DNA from: Caballeronia mineralivorans PML1(12) | GTDB lineage: Bacteria > Pseudomonadota > Gammaproteobacteria > Burkholderiales > Burkholderiaceae | Reading direction: 5' to 3' | Assembly (NCBI RefSeq): GCF_001028175.1 | Contig: NZ_AEJF01000126.1 | Span: 1 to 49,693 of the forward strand | Length of the DNA stretch: 49,693 nt | Program-made: the position numbers and the translations under genes | Shown: piece by piece, positions 1-8,279 of the stretch | Position numbering within the stretch: position 1 is the stretch's first letter | Layout: the number at the start of each line of letters is the position of its first letter | Notes under the pieces: generated by a model | Database searches by the model: none | Told to the model about the DNA's origin: nothing | The model's input: the letters and a program-made list of their open reading frames with translations, nothing else

Positions 1-164
1 AGAATGGACGGCGATAGCAGCAGCAGTTCGGCGCGCGCGCCGGCGTCGTCGATGGGCACAACGAATTCGTCGAACGGCAAACCGCTGAACTTTGCGAGCA
101 ACCAGCCTCTCAACGACCACGACGAATAGTTCTTGCTGCTGATGGTGAGCGTAGCTTTCGTCAT
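1..164 (-). CDS. Glutathione S-transferase, N-terminal part (runs off the window)
   Basis: Read leftward from the ATG at 164-162, the first 54 residues start MTKATLTISSKNYSSWSLRG and continue WLLAKFSGLPFDEFVV. This is the beta-alpha-beta start of the thioredoxin-fold domain of glutathione transferases; the SSWSLR stretch is the usual place of the catalytic Ser/Tyr and helix 1. GSTs conjugate or reduce electrophiles with glutathione in the cytosol. Only the start of the N-terminal domain is inside the window; the helical C-terminal domain lies beyond base 1. The gene is divergent from the PHB depolymerase. Confidence 0.8.
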   Translation of the reverse strand, partial: MTKATLTISSKNYSSWSLRGWLLAKFSGLPFDEFVVPIDDAGARAELLLLSPSI

Positions 165-368
165 ATGAAGCTCCTCGGTTCGCGCGGCCACACGCGCAAA
201 AATGCGCGACGGGTGCAGAGACGCACCAAAAGACGGCAATTTCAGCGCGTGTTCAGGAATGTCGCAAGGGATGTGCCACTTTCAGCGACGCCTAAGCTGG
301 CACTGCATGTTGGCATATGTATTGCGTTGTTTTACAACATTCGACAATACGCGCTCAAGCGAAAGGCG

Positions 369-1700
369 ATGAATCCATTCGCATACTCCGGCTATCAGGC
401 GATGGCAGACCTCACGCTGCCGGTACGCCACGGCGCGGCACTGATCAATCATGCGCTCGATGCATGGCCGCTTATCGCCCAAACGCCTCAGGGCCGTTCA
501 CTGCGGGCCACATGCGACCTGCTGGCGCTTTCTGCGCTGACGCATAGCCGGCGCCCGTTCGCCATCGACTCGGTGGAAATGGACGGAAAAAGCGTGCGCG
601 TGGTCGAGGACATCACCCTTGCCACGCCGTTCTGCTCGCTGCTGCATTTTGCGAAAGAAGGGGCGCCTAAACAACCGCGCGTGCTGGTGATCGCGCCAAT
701 GTCCGGCCACTTCGCCACGCTCCTGCGCGGCACGGTGCGCACCTTGCTGCCCGACCACGACGTCTATATCACCGACTGGACCAACCCTCGCGATGTCTCG
801 CTGATGCAGGGCCGCTTCGGCTTTGACGAATACGTCCAGCACGTCATCGACTTTATTGTCGCGCTGGGTCCCAACACCCACCTGCTTGCTGTCTGCCAGC
901 CGACCGTCGCCGCCCTCGCGGCCGTTGCGCTGATGGCCGCCGACGATCATCCGCTGCAACCGGCGAGCATGACGCTGATGGCCGGTCCTATCGACACGCG
1001 CATCAACCCGACCTCCGTGAATGTGCTGGCTAAAAGCAAGCCGATTGAATGGTTCGAGCGGAACCTGATCAGCGCCGTACCGTGGGGTTCTGCCGGCGCG
1101 GGGCGGCGCGTTTATCCGGGCCACACGCAACTGATGGCGTTCATGTCGATGAATCCGTCGCGTCATTTCGATGCGTTCGAAGACATGGTTTATCAGCGTG
1201 CCAAGGGCGACCCCGCCAAGGCCGAGGCGATCCGCATATTCTATGAAGAATACTTTGCGACGATGGATCTGACGGCCGAGTTTTATCTCGAGACCATCGA
1301 CACGGTCTTCCAGCGGCACGCGTTGCCGCTGCACGAACTCGAAGTGCGCGGGCGCACGGTCGACCCGTCGCTGATCCGGCGCACAGCGCTTTTAACAGTA
1401 GAAGGCGAACGCGACGATATCTGCGCGGTAGGCCAGACGCTCGCCGCGCAGGAGCTATGCAACAAGTTGCGCCCGTACATGAAGACCCATCACGTGCAAA
1501 CGGGCGTGGGTCACTATGGCGTGTTCAACGGCAAGCGTTGGGAACGCCATATCTATCCACGCGTGCGCGCAATGATCCACGACAACGAGCCAAACCCGGT
1601 GGTTATCAACGCACGCGCGCAGCCTTTGCAGTCGCTAGCGCCACTCACGCGACCCGTCGTACCGCGCATGGATATGAATGCGCAGTCCGAAGGGTCTTGA
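369..1700 (+). CDS. phaZ: Intracellular poly(3-hydroxybutyrate) depolymerase
   Basis: Hydrolyses stored PHB granules inside the cell to 3-hydroxybutyrate for reuse as carbon. The protein (443 aa from this start) matches the Ralstonia PhaZ1 type along its length: a conserved block around residues 104-137 (APMSGHFATLLRGTVRTLL, then the TDW of strand 2), the cysteine nucleophile C176 in AVCQPT, the acid in VEGERDD (D349/D350) and the histidine H382 in GVGHYGVFNG. The Cys in place of the lipase-box Ser is typical of this family, about 410-420 aa. The frame is open back to an ATG at 165, but those extra 68 residues are basic and unlike the family, so 369 is preferred; its ribosome site is weak (AAAGG, very close). 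Confidence 0.88.
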   Translation: MNPFAYSGYQAMADLTLPVRHGAALINHALDAWPLIAQTPQGRSLRATCDLLALSALTHSRRPFAIDSVEMDGKSVRVVEDITLATPFCSLLHFAKEGAPKQPRVLVIAPMSGHFATLLRGTVRTLLPDHDVYITDWTNPRDVSLMQGRFGFDEYVQHVIDFIVALGPNTHLLAVCQPTVAALAAVALMAADDHPLQPASMTLMAGPIDTRINPTSVNVLAKSKPIEWFERNLISAVPWGSAGAGRRVYPGHTQLMAFMSMNPSRHFDAFEDMVYQRAKGDPAKAEAIRIFYEEYFATMDLTAEFYLETIDTVFQRHALPLHELEVRGRTVDPSLIRRTALLTVEGERDDICAVGQTLAAQELCNKLRPYMKTHHVQTGVGHYGVFNGKRWERHIYPRVRAMIHDNEPNPVVINARAQPLQSLAPLTRPVVPRMDMNAQSEGS

Positions 1701-1724
1701 TGAATTAACCGCCTAGGCCACGTT

Positions 1725-2171
1725 TCACGCAGGTTGCTGGCTCTTCCATGGCGTGAACGCTGGAACCTCGCATGGCCCCTCTACGTCGATGGTCGTGAAG
1801 TTGGCAGGACCGACTATCTCCAGATACTCCATGTCCTCGGAATAATCGAAGAGGTAATGCACGATTCCCGGCGCCTGATGAACGCAGTCACCGGTCGCGA
1901 CCAGGGTCTCCTTGTCGCCGTACATGAAGCGCGCCCAGCCCTTGAGCATGATCACAATGTGGAATTCGGCCTCATGACGGTGCCAACCTGTGCCTTGCTC
2001 TGGTGCATTGTTCGCCTTGACGAGTTGCGCAACCACCTTGCCTCCGGTCGCGCCTGCAATGCCTAAATCACGATAAAGAAAAAAATCGCGCAACCCCTGA
2101 TCCTCATAAGGGGTGTCTTGTGGCCGGATATGCGAAAAGCGAGTGGCAAGTTCGAACGTTTCAGTTGACAT
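1725..2171 (-). CDS. Cupin-domain protein
   Basis: A 148-aa single-domain beta-barrel of the cupin_2 type. Metal-binding motif 1 is visible as GTGWHRHEAEFH (H64, H66, H71) followed by the strand IVIMLKGWARFMYGD; motif 2 is PGIVHYLFDYSEDMEYLEIV with H105. Small cupins of this kind are metal-dependent enzymes or ligand-binding proteins, and the substrate cannot be read from the sequence. The start at 2171 is preceded by CCGGAG at about 9 bases; the frame is open upstream to 2297, but that extension has no ribosome site. Convergent with phaZ, 24 bp from its stop. Confidence 0.78.
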   Translation of the reverse strand: MSTETFELATRFSHIRPQDTPYEDQGLRDFFLYRDLGIAGATGGKVVAQLVKANNAPEQGTGWHRHEAEFHIVIMLKGWARFMYGDKETLVATGDCVHQAPGIVHYLFDYSEDMEYLEIVGPANFTTIDVEGPCEVPAFTPWKSQQPA

Positions 2172-2450
2172 GGGCGCGCTCCGGTTGGGCAAGCAAAACC
2201 GTCGAATGGAAGGGCTAGCCACTTCGCTATGCATCAAGCGTTCCATAGCGCCGGGCTTGTTCCTTAGACAAAACCTAAGGAGTGCTCGCACCTTCAAAGT
2301 AGTACTTTAAAAGCACGTTTATCGGTTAGCAATCCACGATGAAATTCTTGGAAAGACATCGCCCATAAGCAATAGTGTGTTGCTAAACTTCGCTGCATGG
2401 CGGTGCGCAGCGCGAGCCATCCCGGGTACGTTCACTGGAGAAATCGACAC

Positions 2451-2735
2451 ATGTCCTACATCAGCGTCGAGATCAGAGCCTATGATGAAGCGCGAAAAGT
2501 GGTCACCGTCGCGTTCAGTGAAAAGTGGCCCGTCAAGCTGTCCTCTGCTGTCATTGCAGAGTTGACCCTTGAAGACTGCGACACCATCGGTCGCGACGGG
2601 GAATTGGCCGAATCCGGTTTGACCGATGACGAAGCATGCGTCCTTAAGATGCTGTTCGAGGACGAGGGAACGATTGAAGACTTCTTGGCTAATCCCGCCC
2701 GGCTGATTGGTTGCGCTAGCGAACTCGACGACTGA
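2451..2735 (+). CDS. Small acidic protein of unknown function
   Basis: A 94-aa acidic, soluble protein starting MSYISVEIRAYDEARKVVTV. I recognise no family. The ATG at 2451 has GGAG ten bases upstream, and the residue pattern (beta-rich first half, acidic helical second half ending in CASELDD) looks coding. A competing frame on the other strand (2319-2822) looks less protein-like. There is no signal peptide or membrane segment. It sits alone between the cupin gene and the SDR gene. Confidence 0.6.
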   Translation: MSYISVEIRAYDEARKVVTVAFSEKWPVKLSSAVIAELTLEDCDTIGRDGELAESGLTDDEACVLKMLFEDEGTIEDFLANPARLIGCASELDD

Positions 2736-2899
2736 GCGAGATAGCTTGGCAAGACCAGGGATTAGCTCATTGACGGCCCTAAGCCTAAAGCACATGGATT
2801 CATGTTTTGCACGTTCAGGCAAGAACGCGCGAGGATCGGTCTATCGTCCAGGCATCGCATCATGGTCCCATGAAGGCTCATTCAGCACAGGAGCCAATG

Positions 2900-3742
2900 A
2901 TGCAGAAAACATGGTTTATCACGGGCGCCAGTCGCGGCCTTGGCACGACTATCGCTAAAGCTGCCCTCCAGGCGGGTGACCGGGTAGTCGCCACGGCGCG
3001 CAAGCAGGAAGATATCGTCAAGGGTCTGGGCGCGGACAACGATCAACTGCTTGGCGTTGCGCTGGACGTCACGGACGCGGCCCAGGCACAAGCCGCCGTT
3101 CAGGCCGCCGTGTCGCGATTCGGATCGATCGATGTGCTCGTCAACAACGCGGGCTACGGCCATCTGGGATTCTTCGAAGAGAACACGATCCAGGACGCGC
3201 AGGCCCAGTTCGCCACCAATCTGTTCGGCGTCTTCAACGTGACCTGGGCGGCGCTACCCGTGATGCGCGCTGCCCGTAAAGGGCGGATTTTCAACCTCTC
3301 GTCGATTGCCGGCATTCTCGGCGTGGAATCGTGCTCACTCTACAGCGCCAGCAAGTTTGCGCTCGAAGGATTCTCGGAGTCCTTGTCCAGGGAAGTCGCG
3401 CCGTTTGGTCTCTTCGTGACGATCGTCGAGCCCGGTCCTTTTCGTACCGACTTCCTCACCGGCGAATCGCTCCGCTTCGGCGACACCGTCGTGGCCGATT
3501 ACGACGACCGGCGCGATCAGCGGCGAGCCTATTTCGAGCAACGCAATGGTCAGCAACCGGGTGATCCCGCGAAGCTTGCTGAAGCGCTGGTGCGTCTGGC
3601 AAACGAGGCCGAGCCGCCGATGCGTTTTATCGCGGGATCGATGGCTGTTAATGCAGCGGATGCGAAACTCGCTGGCATGCTCGCCGAACTCGATCGCTGG
3701 CGGGCGCTTTCCGTCGGTACCGACGGTCACTACGCCGCTTAG
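2900..3742 (+). CDS. Short-chain dehydrogenase/reductase
   Basis: Classical SDR of 280 aa, an NAD(P)-dependent oxidoreductase of unknown substrate. Visible motifs are the cofactor loop TGASRGLG at residues 8-15, NNAG at 82-85, the catalytic serine in FNLSSIAG (about 134-135), and YSASK with Y148 and K152. R34 and K35 after the second strand favour NADP(H). The C-terminal part (EPGPFRTDFL) resembles the subgroup often annotated as ketoreductase or oxidoreductase next to LysR genes. Two ATGs lie in tandem (2897 and 2900); AGGAG sits six bases before the second, which is preferred. No linked regulator or partner gene. Confidence 0.85.
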   Translation: MQKTWFITGASRGLGTTIAKAALQAGDRVVATARKQEDIVKGLGADNDQLLGVALDVTDAAQAQAAVQAAVSRFGSIDVLVNNAGYGHLGFFEENTIQDAQAQFATNLFGVFNVTWAALPVMRAARKGRIFNLSSIAGILGVESCSLYSASKFALEGFSESLSREVAPFGLFVTIVEPGPFRTDFLTGESLRFGDTVVADYDDRRDQRRAYFEQRNGQQPGDPAKLAEALVRLANEAEPPMRFIAGSMAVNAADAKLAGMLAELDRWRALSVGTDGHYAA

Positions 3743-4090
3743 CGAGCACCCTCTATCTGGATCAGGTCAGCGCCGCATCGAACGGGCGCTGACCCGCCTG
3801 CGTGGATAATCGGAACGTCTGCTTCCGAGCCACGCTGGCGGCGGGTGAACCCGTCCCCCAGCACGGCGGGGCCGCCTTCAAAGCACCCTATTTCGGCTTT
3901 GCCGGTTGCCGACACGTCGGCATGCAGCCGCCCACACGCCTCTCTCCCCGCACGCCCTGCCCAACGCAAGATCCGCCATCGCGGACCAAATCGTGGTCTC
4001 CTGCTATCCATGTCGCAGGCGCCCGGCGTACAACGCTAGTTTTTTTCCTGCCGACCACAATATTCCCGATTGTGAAACGTCTCCCTATGT
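3743..4090. other. Intergenic region with a hairpin and an inverted repeat
   Basis: No gene is supported in these 348 bases. A perfect 10-bp inverted repeat (GGTCAGCGCC at 3765-3774, complement at 3785-3794, 10-base loop) lies 22 bases after the SDR stop and could end its transcript, although no T-run follows. The end next to the sigma-factor gene carries a T-run (4040-4046) and the CACAAT/ATTGTG repeat listed separately. Confidence 0.6.
4056..4074. promoter_or_regulatory. Inverted repeat before the ECF sigma gene
   Basis: CACAAT (4056-4061), seven bases, then ATTGTG (4069-4074), a perfect 6-bp dyad ending 16 bases before the sigma-factor ATG. Its place in the promoter/leader suggests an operator. 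I could not assign a clear ECF-type GGAAC/CGTC promoter; a CGTC occurs at 4078-4081. Confidence 0.4.
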
Positions 4091-4690
4091 ATGGAACCGC
4101 CGCCGCCCACGAACCCGATGATCGATAGAAATAGCGACATCACCGCAACCGTCTTGCGTGAGCGTACGAAACTCGGAAATTTTATCCGGCGTCGCGTGCG
4201 TGACCCGAGCGACGCTGAAGACATCCTGCAGGATGTGCTTCACGAGTTCGTGCAGGCGTACCGGCTTCCTGAGCCTATCGAACAAGTGAGCGCGTGGCTG
4301 TTTCGCGTAGCGCGCAATCGCATCATCGACCGCTTTCGCAAGAAGAAAGAACAACCCTTGGCTGAAACCGCCGCGACCGACGAGAACGGCGAGCATGCCG
4401 AGCACGCTGACGACGAATATCGGCTGGATCTCACGCTGCCTGCACAGGATGCCGGACCGGAAGCCGCCTACGCCCGCTCGGTGCTCTTGGCAGCCTTGCA
4501 GCACGCGCTGGACGAACTGCCGGACAACCAGCGTGACATCTTCATCGCCCACGAACTCGAGGGGCGCAGCTTCAAGGAACTGGCTGCCGAGAGCGGCGTG
4601 AGCCTGAACACGCTGCTCGCGCGCAAGCGCTACGCGGTGCTGCATCTGCGCGCCCGCTTGCAAGCCGTATATGACGAACTGGATATTTAA
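4091..4690 (+). CDS. ECF-type RNA polymerase sigma factor
   Basis: A 199-aa sigma-70 family protein with only regions 2 and 4. Region 2 spans about residues 25-88 (RVRDPSDAEDILQDVLHEF, then VSAWLFRVARNRIIDRFRKK); region 4 spans about 135-195 (ALDELPDNQRDIFIAHELEG, then FKELAAESGVSLNTLLARK). The linker is unusually acidic (DENGEHAEHADDEYRLD). It would direct core polymerase to a small regulon, often including its own operon. The next gene, 12 bases downstream, encodes a small membrane protein and may be its sensor or anti-sigma factor. The start has no clear ribosome site; ATG 4118 is an alternative. Confidence 0.88.
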   Translation: MEPPPPTNPMIDRNSDITATVLRERTKLGNFIRRRVRDPSDAEDILQDVLHEFVQAYRLPEPIEQVSAWLFRVARNRIIDRFRKKKEQPLAETAATDENGEHAEHADDEYRLDLTLPAQDAGPEAAYARSVLLAALQHALDELPDNQRDIFIAHELEGRSFKELAAESGVSLNTLLARKRYAVLHLRARLQAVYDELDI

Positions 4691-4702
4691 AGGAGAAAGT
4701 AG

Positions 4703-5017
4703 ATGAATTTCAGACTGAGATTCCTCCGCAAGGCACTGCTGGTTATTGTGGGCATTGCCGTGCTGGGATGGATGGTGATGACCTTATGGAACTGGGTTGT
4801 CCCGGCGCTGTTCGTCGGGGCCCGTGCGATCGATTTTGCGCATGCCCTGGGCCTGTTGATCCTGAGCCGGATCTTGTTCGGCGGATTCCGGGGACATGGC
4901 GGCTGGCGTGGACGCCAGCAGTGGCGCCGCTGGGAACAGATGACGCCCGAAGAACGCGAAAAGTTTTCGAAGGGTTCGATGTGCGGTCGCGGCAAGCCGC
5001 AAGGGGACAGTGTATGA
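4703..5017 (+). CDS. Small two-helix membrane protein in the sigma operon
   Basis: A 104-aa protein with a strong ribosome site (AGGAG seven bases before ATG). It has a basic N-terminus, a hydrophobic helix at about residues 11-28 (ALLVIVGIAVLGWMVMTL), a second at about 33-58, then a Gly/Trp/Arg-rich loop and a charged segment MTPEEREKFSKG. The last resembles the helix seen in several small metal- or stress-sensing proteins, but that is only a likeness. There is no recognisable anti-sigma domain. From its position after the sigma gene and its ATGA overlap with the ferredoxin gene, I infer a role in the same signalling unit; direct control of the sigma factor is unproven. Confidence 0.72.
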   Translation: MNFRLRFLRKALLVIVGIAVLGWMVMTLWNWVVPALFVGARAIDFAHALGLLILSRILFGGFRGHGGWRGRQQWRRWEQMTPEEREKFSKGSMCGRGKPQGDSV

Positions 5018-5310
5018 GCGACACGTCTGCGTCCACTTGCAAGCAGGCACCGGGCGTGATCGCGCCGGTTGTGAACTTCAATCGATGCGAGGGCAAGGCC
5101 GATTGCACGGTCGTGTGTCCCGAGGACGTTTTCGAAATCCGCCGGATCGACACGGAGGATTATCAGCGCCTGGGTCCGCTGCAGAAATTCAAGCTGCGCG
5201 TGCACGGAATGAAGGTCGCGTACACGCCGAACGCGGACGCGTGCCGGGCGTGCGGCTTGTGCGTGACAGCGTGTCCCGAGCGGGCCATTACATTGGCCCG
5301 GATGAGTTGA
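5014..5310 (+). CDS. Ferredoxin with two cysteine clusters
   Basis: A 98-aa bacterial ferredoxin, a low-potential electron carrier. The second cluster motif is classical: C77-x2-C80-x2-C83-x3-C87-P. The first is altered: C25-x5-C31-x3-C35-P lacks the middle cysteine of CxxCxxCxxxCP, as in seven-iron ferredoxins where one cluster is [3Fe-4S]. An extra C9 lies near the N-terminus. About 40 residues separate the two motifs. The start codon overlaps the stop of the membrane-protein gene (ATGA), so translation is probably coupled. Its redox partner is not in the window. Confidence 0.85.
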   Translation: MSDTSASTCKQAPGVIAPVVNFNRCEGKADCTVVCPEDVFEIRRIDTEDYQRLGPLQKFKLRVHGMKVAYTPNADACRACGLCVTACPERAITLARMS

Positions 5311-5731
5311 GAAGAGGTTACCAAGCGGATGGCAAGCGCTCCGGCCGAGGCATGGGGGGCATTTTCCTGGTCATGCCGGTGCCCGCCGTTACCAGCCATG
5401 CTCACCCGGCGCTCGGCGGCCACCACGTTTTTCTTTTGTATGACCGCACCTTCGGCCGTGACGTTGCAAGCCGCCCGCAAGCGATCCACCAAACGATCGC
5501 CCAAGCGAATTAGTCTTTTAATCCAGGCATTTACGATGCATCCGCGTGGCACTCAGAATCACCCCGCCACGCGCTTCCCACGCACAAAAAACCCGCTTTT
5601 TTCAGGTTGCGATGCGAATCGCCGGGCCGGTACAGCCCTCTTGAAAGCAAAATCAGGCAAAATTCGATGGTTAACCCCGGTTTTCGACGCAGCCGGCGGC
5701 GCCCACCCACCTTTTTTTCTCGAGATAAGCG
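5311..5731. other. Intergenic region upstream of icd
   Basis: 421 bases without a supported gene. Short open frames exist on both strands but none resembles a known protein or has a good ribosome site. The stretch just before icd (about 5640-5731) is less GC-rich and probably holds its promoter; I could not place -35/-10 boxes with confidence. I see no terminator after the ferredoxin gene. Confidence 0.5.
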
Positions 5732-7969
5732 ATGAGTACCGAGCAACCCACGATCATCTACACCCTCACCGACGAGGCTCCGCTGCTGGCGACCAGCGCC
5801 TTCCTGCCCATCATCCGCACGTTCACCGCGCCGGCTGGAATTCGCGTCACCACCAGTGACATCTCGGTGGCTGGCCGCATCTTGGGTGAGTTCCCTGAAT
5901 TCCTGACCGAAGATCAACGGGTGCCCGACAACCTCGCCGAACTCGGTCGCCTGACCCTGCTGCCGGACACCAACATCATCAAGCTGCCCAACATCAGCGC
6001 CTCCGTGCATCAGTTGATCGGCGCGATCAAGGAACTGCAGGGCAAGGGCTACAAGGTTCCGGATTTCCCTGAAGAACCGAAGACCGACGCCGAGAAGGCC
6101 ATCCGCCAGCGTTACTCCAAGTGCCTGGGCAGCGCCGTGAACCCGGTGCTGCGCGAAGGCAACTCGGACCGCCGCGCGCCCGCCGCCGTGAAGAACTACG
6201 CCCGCAAGAACCCGCATAGCATGGGCGAGTGGAGCATGGCTTCGCGCACCCACGTGGCCCACATGAAGCATGGCGACTTCTATCACGGTGAAAAGTCCAT
6301 GACCGTGGACAAGGCGCGTGACGTGAAGATGGAACTGGTCACCAAGAGCGGCAAGACCATCGTGCTGAAGCCGAAGGTGTCGCTGCTGGACGGCGAGATC
6401 ATCGACAGCATGTTCATGAGCAAGAAGGCGTTGTGCGACTTCTACGAAGAGCAGATGGAAGATGCGCGCAAGACCGGCGTGATGCTGTCGCTGCACGTGA
6501 AGGCCACGATGATGAAGGTCTCGCACCCCATCGTCTTCGGCCACGCGGTCAAGATTTTCTACAAGGAAGCCTTCGCGAAGCACGGCAAGCTGTTCGACGA
6601 ACTGGGCGTGAATGTCAACAACGGCCTGGTCAACCTGTACGACAAGATCGAAAGCCTGCCCACCTCCAAGCACGAAGAAATCATCCGCGACATGCACGCG
6701 TGCCATGAGCATCGCCCGGAACTGGCAATGGTGGATTCGGCCAAGGGCATCTCCAACCTGCATGCGCCGAACGACGTGATCGTGGATGCATCGATGCCGG
6801 CCATGATCCGCATCGGCGGCAAGATGTGGGGCGCCGACGGTCGTCCGAAGGACACCAAGGCCGTGATTCCGGAGAGCACGTTTGCCCGCATCTATCAGGA
6901 GATCATCAACTTCTGCAAGACCAACGGCAACTTCGATCCGGTCACCATGGGTACGGTGCCGAACGTCGGGTTGATGGCGCAGCAGGCTGAAGAATACGGC
7001 TCGCACGACAAGACCTTCGAAGTGCCCGAAGCGGGCGAGGCTCGCATTGTCGACATCGCCACCGGCGAAGTCCTGCTTACGCAGAACGTGGAAGAAGGCG
7101 ATATCTGGCGCATGTGCCAGGTGAAGGACGCGCCGATCCGCGACTGGGTCAAGCTGGCCGTCACCCGTGCCCGCAACTCCGGCATGCCGGCAATCTTCTG
7201 GCTGGACCCGTACCGTCCGCACGAAGCCGAAGTGATCAAGAAAGTCGAGACCTACCTGAAGGATCACGACACCACCGGCCTGGACATCCAGATCATGTCG
7301 CAAGTGCGCGCCATGCGTTACACGCTGGAGCGCGTCATCCGCGGCCTCGACACCATCTCGGTGACCGGCAACATCCTGCGCGACTACCTGACCGACCTGT
7401 TCCCGATCATGGAACTGGGCACCAGCGCCAAGATGCTGTCCATCGTCCCGTTGATGGCCGGCGGCGGCATGTACGAAACCGGCGCGGGCGGCTCGGCTCC
7501 GAAGCACGTCAAGCAGTTGGTGGAAGAAAACCATCTGCGCTGGGACTCGCTGGGTGAATTCCTGGCGCTGGCGGTATCGCTGGAAGACTTGGGGCTGAAG
7601 ACCGGCAATGCGCGCGCCAAAATCCTGGCAAAGACGCTGGATGCAGCCACCGGCCAACTGCTCGAGAACAACAAGAACCCGTCGCCCAAAACCGGGCAAC
7701 TGGATAACCGCGGCAGCCAGTTCTACCTCGCGATGTACTGGGCCCAGGAACTGGCGGCGCAAACCGACGACGCAGCCCTGGCCGCACAGTTCGCACCGCT
7801 GGCCAAGCAACTGACCGCGGACGAGCAGACCATCGTGGCCGAGTTGTCGGCGGTGCAAGGAGAGGCAGCAGACATCGGCGGTTATTACAAGCCTGACTTC
7901 GACAAGCTGGAATCCGTGATGCGTCCGAGCAAGACGCTGAACGCGACGCTAGCCGCGGCTCAAGGTTGA
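5732..7969 (+). CDS. icd: Isocitrate dehydrogenase, NADP-dependent, monomeric type
   Basis: Oxidatively decarboxylates isocitrate to 2-oxoglutarate in the TCA cycle, producing NADPH in the cytosol. The 745-aa length and sequence fit the large monomeric IDH family (about 740 aa), unrelated in length to the 45-kDa dimeric enzyme. Visible landmarks are the isocitrate-binding GNSDRRAP at 143-150, SMGEWSMASRTHVAHMKHGD and the C-terminal-half MAGGGMYETGAGGSAPKHVK. No residue appears missing. Codon choice is markedly biased to CTG, AAG, AAC and GTG compared with its neighbours, as expected of a highly expressed gene. A long frame on the opposite strand (5531-7858) is a shadow. A perfect hairpin follows 37 bases after the stop. 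Confidence 0.96.
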   Translation: MSTEQPTIIYTLTDEAPLLATSAFLPIIRTFTAPAGIRVTTSDISVAGRILGEFPEFLTEDQRVPDNLAELGRLTLLPDTNIIKLPNISASVHQLIGAIKELQGKGYKVPDFPEEPKTDAEKAIRQRYSKCLGSAVNPVLREGNSDRRAPAAVKNYARKNPHSMGEWSMASRTHVAHMKHGDFYHGEKSMTVDKARDVKMELVTKSGKTIVLKPKVSLLDGEIIDSMFMSKKALCDFYEEQMEDARKTGVMLSLHVKATMMKVSHPIVFGHAVKIFYKEAFAKHGKLFDELGVNVNNGLVNLYDKIESLPTSKHEEIIRDMHACHEHRPELAMVDSAKGISNLHAPNDVIVDASMPAMIRIGGKMWGADGRPKDTKAVIPESTFARIYQEIINFCKTNGNFDPVTMGTVPNVGLMAQQAEEYGSHDKTFEVPEAGEARIVDIATGEVLLTQNVEEGDIWRMCQVKDAPIRDWVKLAVTRARNSGMPAIFWLDPYRPHEAEVIKKVETYLKDHDTTGLDIQIMSQVRAMRYTLERVIRGLDTISVTGNILRDYLTDLFPIMELGTSAKMLSIVPLMAGGGMYETGAGGSAPKHVKQLVEENHLRWDSLGEFLALAVSLEDLGLKTGNARAKILAKTLDAATGQLLENNKNPSPKTGQLDNRGSQFYLAMYWAQELAAQTDDAALAAQFAPLAKQLTADEQTIVAELSAVQGEAADIGGYYKPDFDKLESVMRPSKTLNATLAAAQG

Positions 7970-8006
7970 GCGGTTTAACTGCGTTATAGCGTTCGTGGGC
8001 ACGCAA

Positions 8007-8043
8007 CCCTTCCGGCTTTGGCTAGCAGCCAAAGCCGGAAGGG
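8007..8043. terminator. 17-bp perfect hairpin downstream of icd
   Basis: Arms CCCTTCCGGCTTTGGCT (8007-8023) and its exact complement (8027-8043) enclose a 3-base loop AGC. No T-run follows directly; a seven-T run appears about 20 bases later (from 8066). It most likely ends or stabilises the icd mRNA. Confidence 0.6.
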
Positions 8044-8231
8044 AGCGTGAACAACAGGCTGGTTTTTTTCTACCGGTCCCAGTGCGGACACACCAGGGCG
8101 ATTCCGGCCCGACATCGCCGATACCAACAAGCAGGCCGACGACCCGCTGGTCGCTGAAGAATCATGCGGTTCTGCTTCGCAGAAGACGCGCCGGTCAGAG
8201 GCCTTCGCCTGATCCGGACGGATGGCACAGA

Positions 8232-8260
8232 CCCCGCTGCGCAACTTGCACGCAACGGGG
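8232..8260 (+). terminator. Probable terminator hairpin between icd and the lipoprotein gene
   Basis: CCCCGCTGCG (8232-8241) pairs with CGCAACGGGG (8251-8260) with one mismatch and a 9-base loop, followed by the T-rich CTTCCTTCTT. It lies between two convergent genes, 19 bases before the lipoprotein stop at 8280. Confidence 0.5.
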
Positions 8261-8279
8261 CTTCCTTCTTACCCAGGTG

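Noticed and set aside
2319..2822. A 167-codon minus-strand frame overlapping the small acidic protein
   Set aside because: No ribosome site and no family pattern; the plus frame has a good ribosome site and coherent composition.
5531..7858. A 775-codon open frame on the minus strand opposite icd
   Set aside because: His/Arg/Asp/Val-rich composition without family likeness; it is the mirror of a GC-rich, codon-biased gene.
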